NCBI RefSeq assembly: GCF_009696575.1
Contig: NZ_VULQ01000009.1
Span: 1 to 64,000, forward strand
Direction of reading: 5' to 3'
Source: Anaerococcus porci
Lineage (GTDB): Bacteria > Bacillota > Clostridia > Tissierellales > Peptoniphilaceae
Length of the DNA stretch: 64,000 bases
Positions 20,746 to 29,285 of this stretch are shown here, one piece after another. The stretch's first letter is position 1. Every line of letters starts with the position of its first letter. The translations under genes and the position numbers were made by a program. The notes under the pieces are model-generated. The model had not been told where the DNA came from and made no database searches. It was given only the letters and a program-made list of their open reading frames with translations.

Positions 20746-21147
20746 ATGAGTTTTCCAAATAAATTAAAAAAATTACGTGAAGATAAAAAACTAACCCAAG
20801 AAGAACTATCAAAACTTGTTGGTGTTTCTCTTAAAACCATATCTAGGTATGAAAAAGGAGAATCAAAACCAAGATATAGAAAAATATATGATAAACTAGC
20901 TGAAGTCTTAGATACAAGCCATGACTATCTTGTAACTGATGAAGAAGATTTTATCCTAGATGCAAGAGATAAGTATGGCTATAAGGGTGCAATTGATGCA
21001 AAAAAGATGGTAGATGGGGTAATAGGACTTATGGCAGGTGGTGAAATCGATGAATCAGATAAAAAGGCTATCCTTGATTCTATACAAGAAGCTTACTATA
21101 TAGCCAAAAGTAAAAATAAGAAATATGGTCAAAAAAAGACTAGGTGA
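20746..21147 (+). CDS. XRE-family repressor (ImmR-like)
   Basis: A 133-residue DNA-binding protein. The N-terminal helix-turn-helix is clear (KLREDKKLTQEELSKLVGVS, then SRYEKGESKPR). The C-terminal half is helical and has no self-cleaving LexA-type peptidase domain. The ATG at 20746 is chosen because AAGGAG lies 5 bases before it; a GTG at 20740 overlaps that ribosome site. It is followed after 3 bases by an ImmA-type protease gene, which in ICEBs1 cleaves the partner repressor ImmR. Here it probably controls the divergent polymerase gene and itself. Confidence 0.85.
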   Translation: MSFPNKLKKLREDKKLTQEELSKLVGVSLKTISRYEKGESKPRYRKIYDKLAEVLDTSHDYLVTDEEDFILDARDKYGYKGAIDAKKMVDGVIGLMAGGEIDESDKKAILDSIQEAYYIAKSKNKKYGQKKTR

Positions 21148-21150
21148 GAT

Positions 21151-21699
21151 ATGTCATTTTACGATGAAATATTTAAAGATGTTAAAAATATAATAAAAAA
21201 ATATGATACTAGAAATCCAAAAGAAATTTTAATACAAAGAGGGGTTACCATTTTAGCCTTTAAAGAAAATACAAAACTTTTAGGTATGTATAAGATAATA
21301 AAAAGAAATTCCTTTGTTTTTTATAATCCCTTTGTAGATAAGAGAATACAAAATATGGTATTTGCCCATGAACTAGGACATGATATCTATCATAGGACTT
21401 ATGCCAAAGATTCTAATCTTATGGAATATGAACTTTTTGATATAAATTCTGAAATGGAGCTTTGTGCGAATATTTTTGCAGCTCATCTTCTTTTAGATGA
21501 AAATAAATTAATCGAAGATATTAAGCAAGGATATACCTATAACCAGCTTGCCTCACTTTATAATGTAAATGTAAATCTAATGATATTTAAATTAAATGAG
21601 ATGCACAGAATGGGTATAAAAATTAAGAAAGAAGAAGCCGACTCTAGATTTTTTAAAAATATAAATGGTAAGGACATTAAAAACCATGACCTATACTGA
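21151..21699 (+). CDS. ImmA/IrrE-family metallopeptidase
   Basis: A 182-residue zinc protease of the ImmA/IrrE family. The HExxH motif is FAHELGHDIYHR, and the downstream Glu of MELCANIFAAHLLL is the usual third metal ligand. The C-terminal helical part (LASLYNVNVNLMIFKLNEM) is typical. Relatives inactivate a neighbouring XRE repressor by site-specific cleavage upon DNA damage or quorum signals. It lies 3 bases after the repressor gene and overlaps the start of the next gene. No integrase or conjugation genes are nearby, so this may be the remnant of an element or a domesticated DNA-damage switch. Confidence 0.87.
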   Translation: MSFYDEIFKDVKNIIKKYDTRNPKEILIQRGVTILAFKENTKLLGMYKIIKRNSFVFYNPFVDKRIQNMVFAHELGHDIYHRTYAKDSNLMEYELFDINSEMELCANIFAAHLLLDENKLIEDIKQGYTYNQLASLYNVNVNLMIFKLNEMHRMGIKIKKEEADSRFFKNINGKDIKNHDLY

Positions 21700-22243
21700 A
21701 ATAAATAACCCAGTAAAATTAGCTCATCTTATTATAAAAGAAAGAATAGATAAAAATATAAGGGCTTGTGATATGACAGCAGGAAATGGTAAAGATTCAG
21801 AATTTATACTCAAAAACCTTAATCCTAGAATGCTTTATTCTTTTGATATACAAAAAAAGGCAATGGAAAATACAAAAAATCTTATAGGTTCCTGTCCTAA
21901 TTTTAAATTCATCCTAGATAGTCATGATAATATAGATAAGTATATATATGAAAAAATAGACCTTTTTATATTTAATCTTGGCTATTTGCCAAGAGGAGAT
22001 AAGTCCATCACAACAAATTATAAGACTGTTATAAGAGCCTTAAAAAAATCTCTTAAACTTTTAAATCACAATGGACTTATTATAATTTGTGTTTATCCAG
22101 GTCATGAAAGTGGAAGACTTGAGGGAGAGTTTTTAGAAGAATTTATGGAAAATCTTGATCAAAAAATCTATCAAGTTATAAAATACGACTTTTTAAACCA
22201 AGTTAATAATCCACCATATTTAATAAGTCTTAGGAAATTATAA
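21686..22243 (+). CDS. Class I SAM methyltransferase, MnmM/YtqB-like
   Basis: A methyltransferase of about 185 residues. The SAM-binding motif is DMTAGNGKDSEF, followed by FDIQ, and the family signature NLGYLPRGDKSITT lies mid-protein. These match YtqB of Bacillus, described as the tRNA methyltransferase MnmM acting on the wobble 2-thiouridine derivative. The C terminus VNNPPYLISLRK is also typical. The ATG at 21686 is favoured (TAAGGA 11 bases upstream). An in-frame ATG at 21665 has no ribosome site. Either start overlaps the end of the ImmA gene. It is probably a housekeeping gene that happens to lie behind the repressor pair. Confidence 0.82.
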   Translation: MTYTEINNPVKLAHLIIKERIDKNIRACDMTAGNGKDSEFILKNLNPRMLYSFDIQKKAMENTKNLIGSCPNFKFILDSHDNIDKYIYEKIDLFIFNLGYLPRGDKSITTNYKTVIRALKKSLKLLNHNGLIIICVYPGHESGRLEGEFLEEFMENLDQKIYQVIKYDFLNQVNNPPYLISLRKL

Positions 22244-22284
22244 GATTAAAGTATATATTTGCTATAATGAAATAGAGGTGAATA

Positions 22285-23607
22285 ATGAAAAAAAGATTAC
22301 TTTTTATTTTTACTCTTATTTCAGCTCTTTTAATTTTTATATTCTTAAAAAAACTAAGTATAAATGACCCCAAGCAAATAGACTTACCCAGTCTTGAAGA
22401 AGGGGATAAAAGAGAATTAGATAAAAAAGAGTATATGGAGGATTTTGAATTTGTATATAATACATTAAAAGAATATTATCCTTACTTTGATATAAATAAA
22501 AAAATTTATAATATTGATTGGCTAGCTAACAAGAAAGAATATAAAGATTATATAGGAAAGTCAAAAAATGATATTGATTTTGGGCTTAGAATGAATAAAA
22601 TTCTTTATGAATTAAATAACGACCATACCCAGCTTATAGACCAAAACCAAGCTCTAGATATGTACCTAACTTATTATAAAGTCCCAGAATATAATTGGAG
22701 ACATGACATAAGCCATATATATGAAAAACAAAATGTAAGAAAAAGGTATAACTTAACTAATAAAAGAATAAATAACTATCTAAAATATAATGATTATAAG
22801 CAAACTTTTAAGGAAAATGAAATCTACAATCTAAAGGGAAATTCCTCAATCAAATCAACTTCAAATGACAATGTTAAGGTTCAAAATATTAATGAAGATA
22901 TAGGCTATATAAAAATAAATAAGATGATAAATTATGACAAAGCCTATGAAGATCAAAAGCTTATTAAAAATTATTTAAAAACCTTAAAAAATAAAAGGGC
23001 CTTAATTCTTGATATAAGAGGAAACCGAGGAGGCGATTCAAATTACTGGCAAGAATTCTTGCTTCCACAAATTATAGATAAACCATATACAAGTAAGTAT
23101 TATAATTTCATAAAACATGGAAAACTTAACAAGAAAGTTATAAGTCAGGAAAAATATCAAGAAGGAGTAAGTAGGCTCTTAAGTAAAACTGAATTTTCAA
23201 ATGAAACAGAAGAAATCTTATCAAAATTTGATTATTATAAATACTATACTTCTAATATTAATCCAAGTGAAGATTCTATAAAATTTAGGGGAAATATTTA
23301 TCTTCTAGTTGACTCTTCAGTTTATTCTTCAGCCGAAATGCTTGCATCATTTTGTAGTGAGACAAAGCTTGCAACACTTGTTGGTGAAAAAACTGGTGGA
23401 GATGGTATAGGTTCTGATCCTATGCAAATTGACCTACCTAATTCAGGCTATGTACTTAGATTTCCAAAGGAATTAGGTTTAACTGCTTCAGGTAAAATAA
23501 ATGAAATTGAAAAAACAAATCCTAACATATTTATAGATTCTAATCCCTATGACAAGCTTTCAGAGCAAGCTATAATAGATAAGATAATAGAGCTTGAAAA
23601 TCAATAA
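22285..23607 (+). CDS. S41-family (tail-specific-like) serine peptidase
   Basis: A 440-residue exported or membrane-anchored peptidase. A hydrophobic N-terminal segment (about residues 4-20) is followed by a charged, helical region. The S41 core is seen as ALILDIRGNRGGDSNYW, the Ser nucleophile in SVYSSAEMLASF and the Lys general base in LVGEKTGGDG. No clear PDZ domain is visible, unlike CtpA-type enzymes. GAGGTG precedes the ATG. The gene stands alone between the MnmM-like gene and mntP. Substrate is unknown; the fold usually trims or degrades exported proteins. Confidence 0.85.
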   Translation: MKKRLLFIFTLISALLIFIFLKKLSINDPKQIDLPSLEEGDKRELDKKEYMEDFEFVYNTLKEYYPYFDINKKIYNIDWLANKKEYKDYIGKSKNDIDFGLRMNKILYELNNDHTQLIDQNQALDMYLTYYKVPEYNWRHDISHIYEKQNVRKRYNLTNKRINNYLKYNDYKQTFKENEIYNLKGNSSIKSTSNDNVKVQNINEDIGYIKINKMINYDKAYEDQKLIKNYLKTLKNKRALILDIRGNRGGDSNYWQEFLLPQIIDKPYTSKYYNFIKHGKLNKKVISQEKYQEGVSRLLSKTEFSNETEEILSKFDYYKYYTSNINPSEDSIKFRGNIYLLVDSSVYSSAEMLASFCSETKLATLVGEKTGGDGIGSDPMQIDLPNSGYVLRFPKELGLTASGKINEIEKTNPNIFIDSNPYDKLSEQAIIDKIIELENQ

Positions 23608-23661
23608 TTTGCTTAAATTTTATTTTATAGTATAATTTTTGGGTTAGTAAAAGGAGTATAT

Positions 23662-24216
23662 ATGAGTCTATTTTCAATATTAGTATTGGCTTTCGGCCTT
23701 AGCATGGATGCTTTTGCTGCTAGTATATGTCAGGGTCTTCAAATTAAAGAAATTAAATTAAAAAACACCCTATCCATAGGTTTATGTTTTGGAATATTTC
23801 AAGCTTTTATGCCTGTATTAGGGTATTTACTTGCTTCAAGCTTTGCTAATTCTATAAGGGCAGTTGACCATTGGGTTGCTTTTGTTTTATTATTTATAAT
23901 AGGTTTTCAAATGATAAGAGAATCAAGAGATCCAAGCTGTGAAATAAATAAGGGGCTTAGCCTCAAAGATTTAATTTCATTGGGTATTGCCACAAGTATA
24001 GATGCCATGGCTGTTGGTGTATCTTTTGTTTTTTTAGATGTAAATATAGTGAATGCAAGTCTAATAATAGGGATAACAACCTTTATCCTATCATCTTTTG
24101 CATTTAATATAGGAAGTAAATTAGGTACAAAAAGCAAGCAGATTTCAGAACTTATAGGTGGACTAATCTTGATGTTTTTAGGATTTAAGATATTAATAGA
24201 GCACTTGTTTTTATAA
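23662..24216 (+). CDS. mntP: MntP-type manganese efflux pump
   Basis: A 184-residue, six-helix membrane protein that exports Mn2+. The two homologous halves carry the conserved acidic motifs FGLSMDAFAAS (first helix) and GIATSIDAMAVGVSF (fourth helix). AAAGGAG precedes the ATG. Only 54 bases separate it from the peptidase gene, and no manganese riboswitch of the yybP-ykoY type is visible there. A strong terminator overlaps its end. Confidence 0.9.
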   Translation: MSLFSILVLAFGLSMDAFAASICQGLQIKEIKLKNTLSIGLCFGIFQAFMPVLGYLLASSFANSIRAVDHWVAFVLLFIIGFQMIRESRDPSCEINKGLSLKDLISLGIATSIDAMAVGVSFVFLDVNIVNASLIIGITTFILSSFAFNIGSKLGTKSKQISELIGGLILMFLGFKILIEHLFL

Positions 24217-24232
24217 TACAAGTGCTCTTTTT
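24198..24232 (+). terminator. Terminator of mntP
   Basis: The 11-bp arms AGAGCACTTGT (24198-24208) and ACAAGTGCTCT (24218-24228) are followed by TTTTT. It overlaps the last codons of mntP and separates it from the convergent siderophore operon. Confidence 0.85.
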
Positions 24233-24983
24233 AATAGCATGCAACAGGTCCGTAAGGTCCTTTTATTATAGAAATATCCGTATCAAAAATTTTAGATAAT
24301 TTATTATTACACATTATCTCTTCTGGTCTTCCAAATTCTTTAATCTTTCCTTCTTTCATACAACATATATAATCAGAATATTTAGCCGCAAAATTTATAT
24401 CATGAATCACCATAACAATTGTCTTTTTAAAATCTTTGCTTATATTTTTTAGATGTTCTAACATCTCAACACTACGTCTTATATCAAGATTATTTAAAGG
24501 TTCATCTAAGAGTATATAATTTGTTTCTTGACTTAAAACCATTGCTACATACACCCTTTGCCTTTGACCTCCCGAAAGCTGATCTAGGTACCTGTCCTTT
24601 AGTTCAGATAAACCAAGATATAATATATATTTATCTACTATTTTTGCATCTTCTTCGTTAAGCCTACCCTTGCTATAGGGAAATCTTCCAAAAGATACCA
24701 ATTGCTTTACAGTAAGTTTTGTTACAAAATGATTTTCTTGTCTCAAAATTGCAAGATTTTTAGATAGAATATTTGATGGTGTTCTTTTAATATCAAAATC
24801 ATCTATAAAAATATCTCCCTTATCCATCTCTAAGAGCCTTCCTAGCATAAGTAAAAGAGTAGACTTACCTGCTCCATTAGGTCCTACTATAGATGTAAAA
24901 GAGCCTTTTGGAATTTCTAAATCTATAGGACCAATTTTGACCTTACTTGAATATTGTTTTTCTAAACTACTAATCTTTATCAT
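24231..24983 (-). CDS. Siderophore ABC transporter ATPase (FecE/YclP-like)
   Basis: A 250-residue ATP-binding subunit powering ferric-siderophore uptake. Walker A is GPNGAGKSTLL, the signature is LSGGQRQRVYVAM, and Walker B is YILLDEPLNNLD. The protein resembles the FecE/FhuC/YclP group. Its start overlaps the end of the second permease by 4 bases, so translation is coupled. It is the last gene of a four-gene operon. Confidence 0.92.
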   Translation of the reverse strand: MIKISSLEKQYSSKVKIGPIDLEIPKGSFTSIVGPNGAGKSTLLLMLGRLLEMDKGDIFIDDFDIKRTPSNILSKNLAILRQENHFVTKLTVKQLVSFGRFPYSKGRLNEEDAKIVDKYILYLGLSELKDRYLDQLSGGQRQRVYVAMVLSQETNYILLDEPLNNLDIRRSVEMLEHLKNISKDFKKTIVMVIHDINFAAKYSDYICCMKEGKIKEFGRPEEIMCNNKLSKIFDTDISIIKGPYGPVACY

Positions 24984-25987
24984 AAGGATTCCTTTCTAAG
25001 TATAACAGATAAAAATAAAAGTCCTCCAAATAACTCTATTATTATAGTTACTACTCCTTGAGCTGAAAATACATGAAACATTAAGAAATATGATAAACTA
25101 AGGATTGAAAAAGCAAGAAGTATTGCCATAATAAATAAATACTTATGGTCAAAACTTTTACATATTTCATAGGTAATACTTGCTGATAGGAATCCAAAAA
25201 ATGTCATTGGCCCTACAAGGGCAGTTGATACTGACATTAGTATGGATACTAAAATCAATATTAAGTTAGCAAGTCTTTTATAATTTAATCCAAGATTAAC
25301 AGCTATATCTTTTCCTAGGCTTAAAACATTTAACTTATTTGCATATAAAAATAAGATAAGACTTGATATAAGCACTATAGGTATAGCTATCTTAAAATAT
25401 GATGGGTCTGACTTTGAAACTGATGCAAAAAGCTTAGCTTGCAAGATATCGAATTCTGATGGAGATAATATTCTTCTCATGAAAGCAGAAAGTGATCTAA
25501 GTCCTGTTCCTATTACAACCCCAATCAAAAGCATATAGTGAATATTTGCATACTTACCATTTAACATAAATCCATAAAGAAGAAGGCAAAGAACCACCAT
25601 TATAGCTATTTGTAGTACAAAAGATGATACATCTCTAAAAGCTAAAAATGCACTTACTCCAAAAAAGAACATCATAGCTGTATGTATAGTTGAATATACA
25701 GCTTCAAATCCTAAGAGTGATGGAGTTATAACCCTATTATTAGTTATAGACTGAAAACTAATAGTTGAAAGAGCTTGACAAACAGAAGCTATAGTAATAG
25801 CAATTATTGTATTCATCCTATTTTTAACAATAATCTTATACGAAGAAGAATCCATAGGTACTGGGTTATTATAATTTAACAATAAAAAGCTTAACAATAT
25901 AGAAATTATTACCATAAAAGTTAATATAAGCATATAATTTTTAAAATCTTTTTTACTTTTAAAAGAACTTCTTATAATATTATACAT
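24980..25987 (-). CDS. Siderophore ABC transporter permease (FecCD, YclO-like)
   Basis: A 335-residue FecCD-family permease with about nine to ten hydrophobic helices. It contains VGPMTFFGFLSASITYEIC, the family's conserved segment after helix 7 that contacts the ATPase. It pairs with the next permease as a heterodimer, the arrangement known from Bacillus YclNOPQ (petrobactin) and Campylobacter CeuBCDE. Its start overlaps the upstream permease by 8 bases. Confidence 0.9.
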   Translation of the reverse strand: MYNIIRSSFKSKKDFKNYMLILTFMVIISILLSFLLLNYNNPVPMDSSSYKIIVKNRMNTIIAITIASVCQALSTISFQSITNNRVITPSLLGFEAVYSTIHTAMMFFFGVSAFLAFRDVSSFVLQIAIMVVLCLLLYGFMLNGKYANIHYMLLIGVVIGTGLRSLSAFMRRILSPSEFDILQAKLFASVSKSDPSYFKIAIPIVLISSLILFLYANKLNVLSLGKDIAVNLGLNYKRLANLILILVSILMSVSTALVGPMTFFGFLSASITYEICKSFDHKYLFIMAILLAFSILSLSYFLMFHVFSAQGVVTIIIELFGGLLFLSVILRKESL

Positions 25988-26951
25988 TTTTCCTCCTTTT
26001 ATATAAGATTAAAACAATAAATACAAATGAGCCAAATGTTCCCAAAATCAAAGAAACCGGAACTTCAAAAGGCATAATAATAGTCCTAGAAATGATATCT
26101 GCTAGACATATTGTTATCATTCCAATTAAAGCAACCCACCAAAGGTTAGTTTTTAAATCATCACCCCTAAAGGTTGATACAAGATTTGGCACTACTAGCC
26201 CTAAAAATGGAAGATTTCCAATAACTGATGAAACTATACCCACACATAAAGAAACCAAGCTTGTTCCAATAAGTAAAAGCAGCTCATAGTTAAGACCTAA
26301 GTTTTTTGAAATATCTTCTCCCAGTCCTATTATAGTAAGTCTGTCAGCTAGAATAAAGATAAGTATTGAAACTAAAATTATTAAATATAAGTATTCATAT
26401 CTTCCTCTTTCTACTGACGAGAAAGAGCCTTGAAACCAAATTTCAAGTGACTGACTCATCTTAAATACTAGGGATAAAAAAGTGGAAATACTTGATACTA
26501 CCGCACCAAGCATTATCCCAATTATAGGTACAATGAGAGATGATTTTAGTTTGATTTTTCTTAAAAATAAGAAAAATACCATGGAACCAAAAAAAGAAAA
26601 GATAATAGCAAAGCTCATTCTCATTGTTAAAGAAGGTGCCTTAAAGATTAGAAAAGATACTATTATACCAAGACCTGCCCACTCAATAGTTCCAGTAGTT
26701 GTAGGTTCTACAAACTTATTTTGAGTCAAAAGCTGCATTACTATTCCTGACATACTCATAGCAAGACCAGTAAGCATAAGGGATATAGTTCTAGGTATTC
26801 TAGTAATAAATATCATCCTAAGTCCATCTTCATTTCCACTTATATCATATGCTCCAGTAAATACTGACAATATGCCTAAGGCAATTGTCAGTATTATAGT
26901 TAGTATAAAAGGCTGAGTCAAAATTTTATTCTTCTTAACTCTAATTTTCAT
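25980..26951 (-). CDS. Siderophore ABC transporter permease (FecCD, YclN-like)
   Basis: A 323-residue FecCD-family permease, first of the two in this operon. GNLPFLGLVVPNLVSTFRGD is the family's ATPase-contact segment. The N-terminal helix and MSMSGIVMQLLTQNKFVEP region are typical of iron-chelate permeases. It starts 3 bases after the binding-protein gene. Confidence 0.9.
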   Translation of the reverse strand: MKIRVKKNKILTQPFILTIILTIALGILSVFTGAYDISGNEDGLRMIFITRIPRTISLMLTGLAMSMSGIVMQLLTQNKFVEPTTTGTIEWAGLGIIVSFLIFKAPSLTMRMSFAIIFSFFGSMVFFLFLRKIKLKSSLIVPIIGIMLGAVVSSISTFLSLVFKMSQSLEIWFQGSFSSVERGRYEYLYLIILVSILIFILADRLTIIGLGEDISKNLGLNYELLLLIGTSLVSLCVGIVSSVIGNLPFLGLVVPNLVSTFRGDDLKTNLWWVALIGMITICLADIISRTIIMPFEVPVSLILGTFGSFVFIVLILYKRRKNV

Positions 26952-26954
26952 AAA

Positions 26955-28019
26955 TTACTTAAAACTTTCTGCAAGTGATTCAAAAATTTTAGTAAAGGTT
27001 TGAATTGACTCATTTAAATATGTGTCATTTGGTGCATATACAATCTTTTTATTTTTAACAGCATTAGTGTTGGCTAGTGCCTCAGATTCTTCTATAACAT
27101 CCTTAGCAGGTTTATTTTCTTTATCTGCCATTGACGCATCCCTATCTAAAACTAAAAGATAATCTGGATTAGATTCTGCTATAGCCTCAACTGAAACATC
27201 ATCTCCCTTATGATCTGATGATGAATCTTTCACTTCTAAAGCAGGTTTAAAGTTAAAGATATCATAAAGTGGTCCCCATACTCTTCCTGAATGAGGAGCA
27301 GCAAATCCTATCTCCCCTCCACTTACAACAAGACTCATTACAGATTGATCCTTATAATTATCTTTAACATCTTTAATAGACTTATCTAATTTCTTAATTA
27401 ATTCATTGGCTTCATCTTCTTTTCCAAATATTTTTCCCAAACCTTCTGTGGATTCTTTTAAGCCATTTATTAAATTTTCTCCAGAATTTCCTTCTTTTGC
27501 TGATACATCATAAGAATAGTCTATAATTGTTGCTTCTGGAAGTAATTCCTTTATTTGATCATAGTATTGAGCAAATCTTTGACCGACTATTACTAAATCA
27601 GGTTTTACAGCAGCTAGTACCTCAAGGTTAGGTTCTCTATGGTTTCCAATGTTTTCTACCTTATCATCCTTAACATAGGAACTATCAGATTTCATAACAT
27701 CCTTTGGTACAGCCTTTAGTTCAACCGACCAAGATTCAAGTGTCTCAAAAGTTCTATTATCTAAAGAAACTACTGATTTTGGATTTTTCTTAACTTCTAC
27801 TTCTCCATGAATATCCTTAATTTTTACAGTATCATTTTCTTTATCTTTATTTGAATTATCATTTGAAATTACATTAGATTCTTTTACATTATCACTTGAT
27901 TTTTCATTGCTTACTAAATCAGTATTTTTATTACTTGCTACATCTGCACCCTGACCTTGTCCACAAGCAGTTAATACAAAGGCAAGTATTGATATTGCTA
28001 TAATATTTTTTATTTTCAT
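26955..28019 (-). CDS. Siderophore-binding lipoprotein (YclQ/CeuE-like)
   Basis: A 354-residue substrate-binding lipoprotein. The signal sequence ends in the lipobox LTACGQ, so Cys19 is lipidated. A Ser/Asn/Asp-rich linker precedes the binding domain. The segments EVKKNPKSVVSLDNRTFETL, EVLAAVKPDLVIVGQRF and ESNPDYLLVLDRD match the periplasmic-binding fold of the FatB/YclQ/CeuE group. It is the first gene of the operon, behind a probable Fur site. The chelate (catecholate, petrobactin or other) cannot be fixed from sequence. Confidence 0.92.
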   Translation of the reverse strand: MKIKNIIAISILAFVLTACGQGQGADVASNKNTDLVSNEKSSDNVKESNVISNDNSNKDKENDTVKIKDIHGEVEVKKNPKSVVSLDNRTFETLESWSVELKAVPKDVMKSDSSYVKDDKVENIGNHREPNLEVLAAVKPDLVIVGQRFAQYYDQIKELLPEATIIDYSYDVSAKEGNSGENLINGLKESTEGLGKIFGKEDEANELIKKLDKSIKDVKDNYKDQSVMSLVVSGGEIGFAAPHSGRVWGPLYDIFNFKPALEVKDSSSDHKGDDVSVEAIAESNPDYLLVLDRDASMADKENKPAKDVIEESEALANTNAVKNKKIVYAPNDTYLNESIQTFTKIFESLAESFK

Positions 28020-28068
28020 ATTCTACCATCCTATTATTATTTTTAATATTATCACGCGCGATCAATAT

Positions 28069-28083
28069 TGAAAGTAATTATCA
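28069..28083. promoter_or_regulatory. Probable Fur box
   Basis: On the minus strand TGATAATTACTTTCA matches the Bacillus 7-1-7 Fur consensus TGATAATnATTATCA at 12 of 14 fixed positions. It lies about 50 bases before the lipoprotein start, near a GATAAT -10 candidate, so iron should repress the operon. Confidence 0.65.
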
Positions 28084-28212
28084 TTACAAATAAGATTTTA
28101 ACATATGATTTAAAATAAAACAAGTTAAAATATTAAAATTATTCTAATATTAATATTATTTTAATATTTACTTTATTTTTTAATCCTAAATATTTATATA
28201 ATATTATGATTT

Positions 28213-28247
28213 AAAAAACTTGCTGTTTTATTTATAGCAAGTTTTTT
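28213..28247 (-). terminator. Terminator of the MarR gene
   Basis: The 12-bp arms AAAAAACTTGCT (28213-28224) and AGCAAGTTTTTT (28236-28247) give a hairpin ending in a T tract on the minus strand. It overlaps the gene's stop codon. Confidence 0.8.
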
Positions 28248-28657
28248 AAATTATCTATCTTTTTTAACAATTTTACAAAGTCTTTCATTTCATTAGAGTT
28301 TAAATTATTGAAAGAATCTTCTATAATCTTTTGGTTTCTTGGAAAAATTTCATTAATTAATTCATATCCTTTTTTTGTCAACGAAAGAATCTCTCTTCTC
28401 TTATCTTTCTTATCCTTGTATGAAAAGATATAGTCTTTTTTCTTTAAATTTCTAACAATAATTGGCATAGTGCCAGATGTAGATAAAATCTTCTTTTTAA
28501 CTTCTCCAATACACATATCACCTTTGCTATAAAGAGCTTCCATAACCGCAAACTGAGGAAGACTTAAGTCATATTCTCTCATAAGCTTACTAGATCTTTT
28601 ATCTATTGAGTTTTTTAATCTGGAAATTCCAATAAAGGCTCTTAATTCATAATTCAT
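28232..28657 (-). CDS. MarR-family transcriptional regulator
   Basis: A 141-residue winged helix-turn-helix protein. The recognition region is DMCIGEVKKKILSTSGTMP and the wing is KDKKDKRREILSLTKKGYEL, both typical of MarR. GGAGAT precedes the ATG. The gene has its own terminator and a palindromic site upstream, so it is probably autoregulated. It lies directly upstream of the siderophore operon on the same strand, but a terminator separates them; a regulatory link is possible, not shown. Confidence 0.88.
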   Translation of the reverse strand: MNYELRAFIGISRLKNSIDKRSSKLMREYDLSLPQFAVMEALYSKGDMCIGEVKKKILSTSGTMPIIVRNLKKKDYIFSYKDKKDKRREILSLTKKGYELINEIFPRNQKIIEDSFNNLNSNEMKDFVKLLKKIDNLKNLL

Positions 28658-28681
28658 AATATCTCCTATAATATATATTAT

Positions 28682-28693
28682 ATCTAGTTAGAT
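28682..28693. promoter_or_regulatory. Possible operator upstream of the MarR gene
   Basis: ATCTA and TAGAT flank a GT centre, 25 bases before the MarR start. MarR proteins usually bind such short palindromes in their own promoters. Confidence 0.4.
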
Positions 28694-28706
28694 GTAATTT
28701 TGAAAT

Positions 28707-28734
28707 TAAAAACTTCCAAGAAAATCTTGGAAGT
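28707..28734 (-). terminator. Terminator of the purine permease/phosphoribosyltransferase operon
   Basis: ACTTCCAAG (28712-28720) pairs with CTTGGAAGT (28726-28734), followed on the minus strand by TTTTTAATTT. Confidence 0.8.
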
Positions 28735-28740
28735 CTCTTA

Positions 28741-29277
28741 CTATACATAAAATAGAGGTAATTTTTCTAAATATACAATATCATCTCTTTTGCTAGCATC
28801 ACCTTCAGCAAGTATTGAAAGCTTTTTGACTATCTTACCTCCTGCCTTTGTAACTAAATTAGACAAAGCCTCAAGTGACTTACCTGTTGATATTACATCA
28901 TCAACTAAAGCCACCCTTTTTCCTTTGATTTTATCTAAATCTTCTTTATCTAGGTATAATTTCTGAATATTCTTAGTAGTTATAGAATCTACATCAACGT
29001 CTATAGTTTCATTCATGTAAGCTTTTTTAGATTTTCTAGCTACAATAAAATCTTTCATTCCAAGATTTTTTGCTATTTCATGAGCAAGAGTTATACCCTT
29101 AGCCTCGGCTGTAACAATAATATCACACGAAAGATTCTTACTCAATTCATAAGCCGCCTTAGTAGCAAGCTCACAATCTCCAAGAAGCACGAAAGATGCT
29201 ATCTTAAGATTATCAGATATTTGAATTATAGGTAGTCTTCTTTTAAGTCCACACACTTCTAAGTTATAATATTCCAT
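28741..29277 (-). CDS. Apt-like purine phosphoribosyltransferase
   Basis: A 178-residue type I phosphoribosyltransferase. The PRPP-binding motif is VALVDDVISTGKSL, and IIVTAEAKGITLAHEIA is the loop that precedes it in adenine and xanthine phosphoribosyltransferases. It joins a free purine base to PRPP to make the nucleotide. It lies 8 bases after a purine-type permease, so the pair makes an uptake-and-trap salvage unit. Adenine is the most likely base by family resemblance, but xanthine or guanine cannot be excluded. Confidence 0.82.
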   Translation of the reverse strand: MEYYNLEVCGLKRRLPIIQISDNLKIASFVLLGDCELATKAAYELSKNLSCDIIVTAEAKGITLAHEIAKNLGMKDFIVARKSKKAYMNETIDVDVDSITTKNIQKLYLDKEDLDKIKGKRVALVDDVISTGKSLEALSNLVTKAGGKIVKKLSILAEGDASKRDDIVYLEKLPLFYV

Positions 29278-29285
29278 CTTATCTC

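Noticed and set aside
23608-23661. Manganese (yybP-ykoY) riboswitch before mntP
   Set aside because: The gap is only 54 bases and holds no such structure.
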